Notes under the pieces: generated by a model
Told to the model about the DNA's origin: nothing
The model's input: the letters and a program-made list of their open reading frames with translations, nothing else
Databases searched by the model: none
Origin: DASWLF01 sp963768765
GTDB taxonomy: Bacteria > Desulfobacterota > Desulfobaccia > Desulfobaccales > 0-14-0-80-60-11
DNA: 64,000 bases
Direction of reading: 5' to 3'
Assembly: GCA_963768765.1 (NCBI GenBank)
Contig: CAVYJK010000032.1
Location: 124,001-188,000 of the forward strand
Program-made: the position numbers and the translations under genes
Part shown: one piece after another, positions 63,273-64,000 of the stretch
Layout: the number at the start of each line of letters is the position of its first letter
Position numbering within the stretch: position 1 is the first letter of the stretch

Positions 63273-64000
63273 ATGAAGATCACCAGTCTTGCAGAGTTAC
63301 AAGCGATTAAAGAAAAAGGGCTGCAGCAGCTCTACCCGGACAAGCTCAAGGTCATGGTGGGCATGGCCACCTGTGGCATCTCCGCCGGGGCGGACAAAGT
63401 CTTCCAGGCCCTGGCCGGCCATATTGCCAAACGAGGGTGGGACGTGGTCCTAACCAAGACCGGCTGCATCGGCTACTGCCAGAGGGAGCCCCTGGTGGAC
63501 GTGGTCTATCCCGGCAAGGTGCGCCTGAGCTATCAGGAGATGAACCCGGAGCGGGCCGAAGAGCTGGCGATGGCCTTGCAAGAAGGCCAGATGCTGGAAA
63601 AATACTTGATGTGCCGCATCGACCAGGAGGAGATACTCATTGAGGGCGCCACCCGGCCCTATGCCAATCCCCACCCGCCGGAGCTGCCGGTGGACATCCC
63701 CCGGTACGAAGATTTGCCGTTTTTTAAGAAGCAGGTGAAGATCTCCCTGAGAAACTGCGGCTTTATCAACCCCGAACACATCGAGGAGTATATCGCCCGG
63801 GGAGGGTACCGGGCCTTGCACCAGGCCCTTAGCGGGATGACTCCGGAGGAGGTCATCGCCCAGGTCAAGGCCTCTGGTCTGCGGGGCCGGGGCGGCGCCG
63901 GGTTCCCCACGGGGCTGAAGTGGGAATTTTGCCGAAATTCCCCGGGCGACAAGAAATACGTCATCTGCAATGCCGACGAGGGCGACCCCGGGGCCTTTAT
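63273..64000 (+). CDS. NuoF-like NADH-binding subunit, N-terminal part
   Basis: The first ~242 residues of a NuoF/HylB-like flavoprotein, cut by the window end. It has an N-terminal thioredoxin-like [2Fe-2S] domain (GMATCGISAGADK.., KTGCIGYCQREP) as in HndC/HylB-type NuoF, and then KASGLRGRGGAGFPTGLKWE and CNADEGDPGAF, the NADH/FMN-binding signature. 13 nt after the NuoE-like stop; together NuoE and NuoF form an NAD(H)-reactive module. What follows outside the window would show whether this is a bifurcating hydrogenase or formate dehydrogenase. Confidence 0.93.
   Translation, partial: MKITSLAELQAIKEKGLQQLYPDKLKVMVGMATCGISAGADKVFQALAGHIAKRGWDVVLTKTGCIGYCQREPLVDVVYPGKVRLSYQEMNPERAEELAMALQEGQMLEKYLMCRIDQEEILIEGATRPYANPHPPELPVDIPRYEDLPFFKKQVKISLRNCGFINPEHIEEYIARGGYRALHQALSGMTPEEVIAQVKASGLRGRGGAGFPTGLKWEFCRNSPGDKKYVICNADEGDPGAF

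Overview
The window is high-GC chromosomal DNA from an anaerobic bacterium, most likely a member of Desulfobacterota (Desulfobacca/Syntrophobacter-like). The evidence is a selenocysteine-type HdrA, a selenocysteine formate dehydrogenase with an NrfD-type membrane subunit, TusA/DsrE-family sulfur-trafficking proteins, a rubrerythrin/desulforedoxin peroxide operon, an ADP-forming-type succinyl-CoA ligase, and a zapA-rny-ymdB block. No dsrAB, apr, rRNA or tRNA gene was found, so sulfate reduction itself is not shown.

Layout. 1-3.9 kb: end of the division/cell-wall cluster (murC'-ftsQ-ftsA-ftsZ). 4.1-10.6 kb: a B12-binding-type radical SAM protein, a nicotinamidase, then a minus-strand sulfur-carrier operon (tusA, three small DsrE/F/H-like genes, dsrE2) next to an ArsR regulator, which diverges from a CXXC mini-protein and an NapH-like 4Fe-4S membrane protein; then HU/IHF. 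10.7-18.8 kb: Tat-signal radical SAM (AmrS-like), ychF, carD, PIN-TRAM ATPase-less RNase-like protein, rluD, coaE (broken three times) and rho. 19-27.5 kb: metallo-beta-lactamase fold protein, a repeat-tailed secreted DUF6600-like protein, enolase, PagL-like lipid A deacylase and a PerR-type peroxide-defence operon. 27.7-35.2 kb: rnc, an HD-GYP protein, and a minus-strand operon in which sucC and sucD are separated by four unrelated genes and followed by queH. 35.4-47.7 kb (all minus): lipoprotein, ymdB, rny, zapA, coiled-coil protein, recD2, feoA, fur, TPR protein, SagB-type nitroreductase, coaX, glmM and two ferredoxins. 48-55 kb: a truncated acyl-CoA synthetase/GNAT remnant, a methyltransferase-like gene and a phosphate-uptake operon pstSCA + two pstB paralogues, interrupted by a RAYT transposase. 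55.3-64 kb: a beta-hydroxyacid dehydrogenase, an extracytoplasmic formate dehydrogenase (FdhA-Sec, FdhB, NrfD) and, divergently, a Sec-HdrA/NuoE reading frame followed by nuoF (cut by the window end).

Most noteworthy: (i) the two PstB ATPases carry complementary defects - Q-loop and H-loop lost in the first, signature motif lost in the second - so that a heterodimer would have one canonical and one degenerate ATP site; (ii) an HdrA N-terminal module with in-frame UGA (Sec60) that appears joined to NuoE upstream of NuoF, next to a Sec formate dehydrogenase, suggesting an electron-bifurcating module; (iii) the ArsR/tusA/dsrE/NapH-like sulfur locus with an exact 14-nt motif shared with the HU promoter; (iv) a RAYT with flanking inverted REP palindromes and related REP pairs elsewhere.

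Caution: at least nine conserved genes carry one or more single-base indels, mostly an extra base in a short homopolymer. Both sides of each break are well conserved, so many are probably assembly errors and the annotation gives the restored gene extents.
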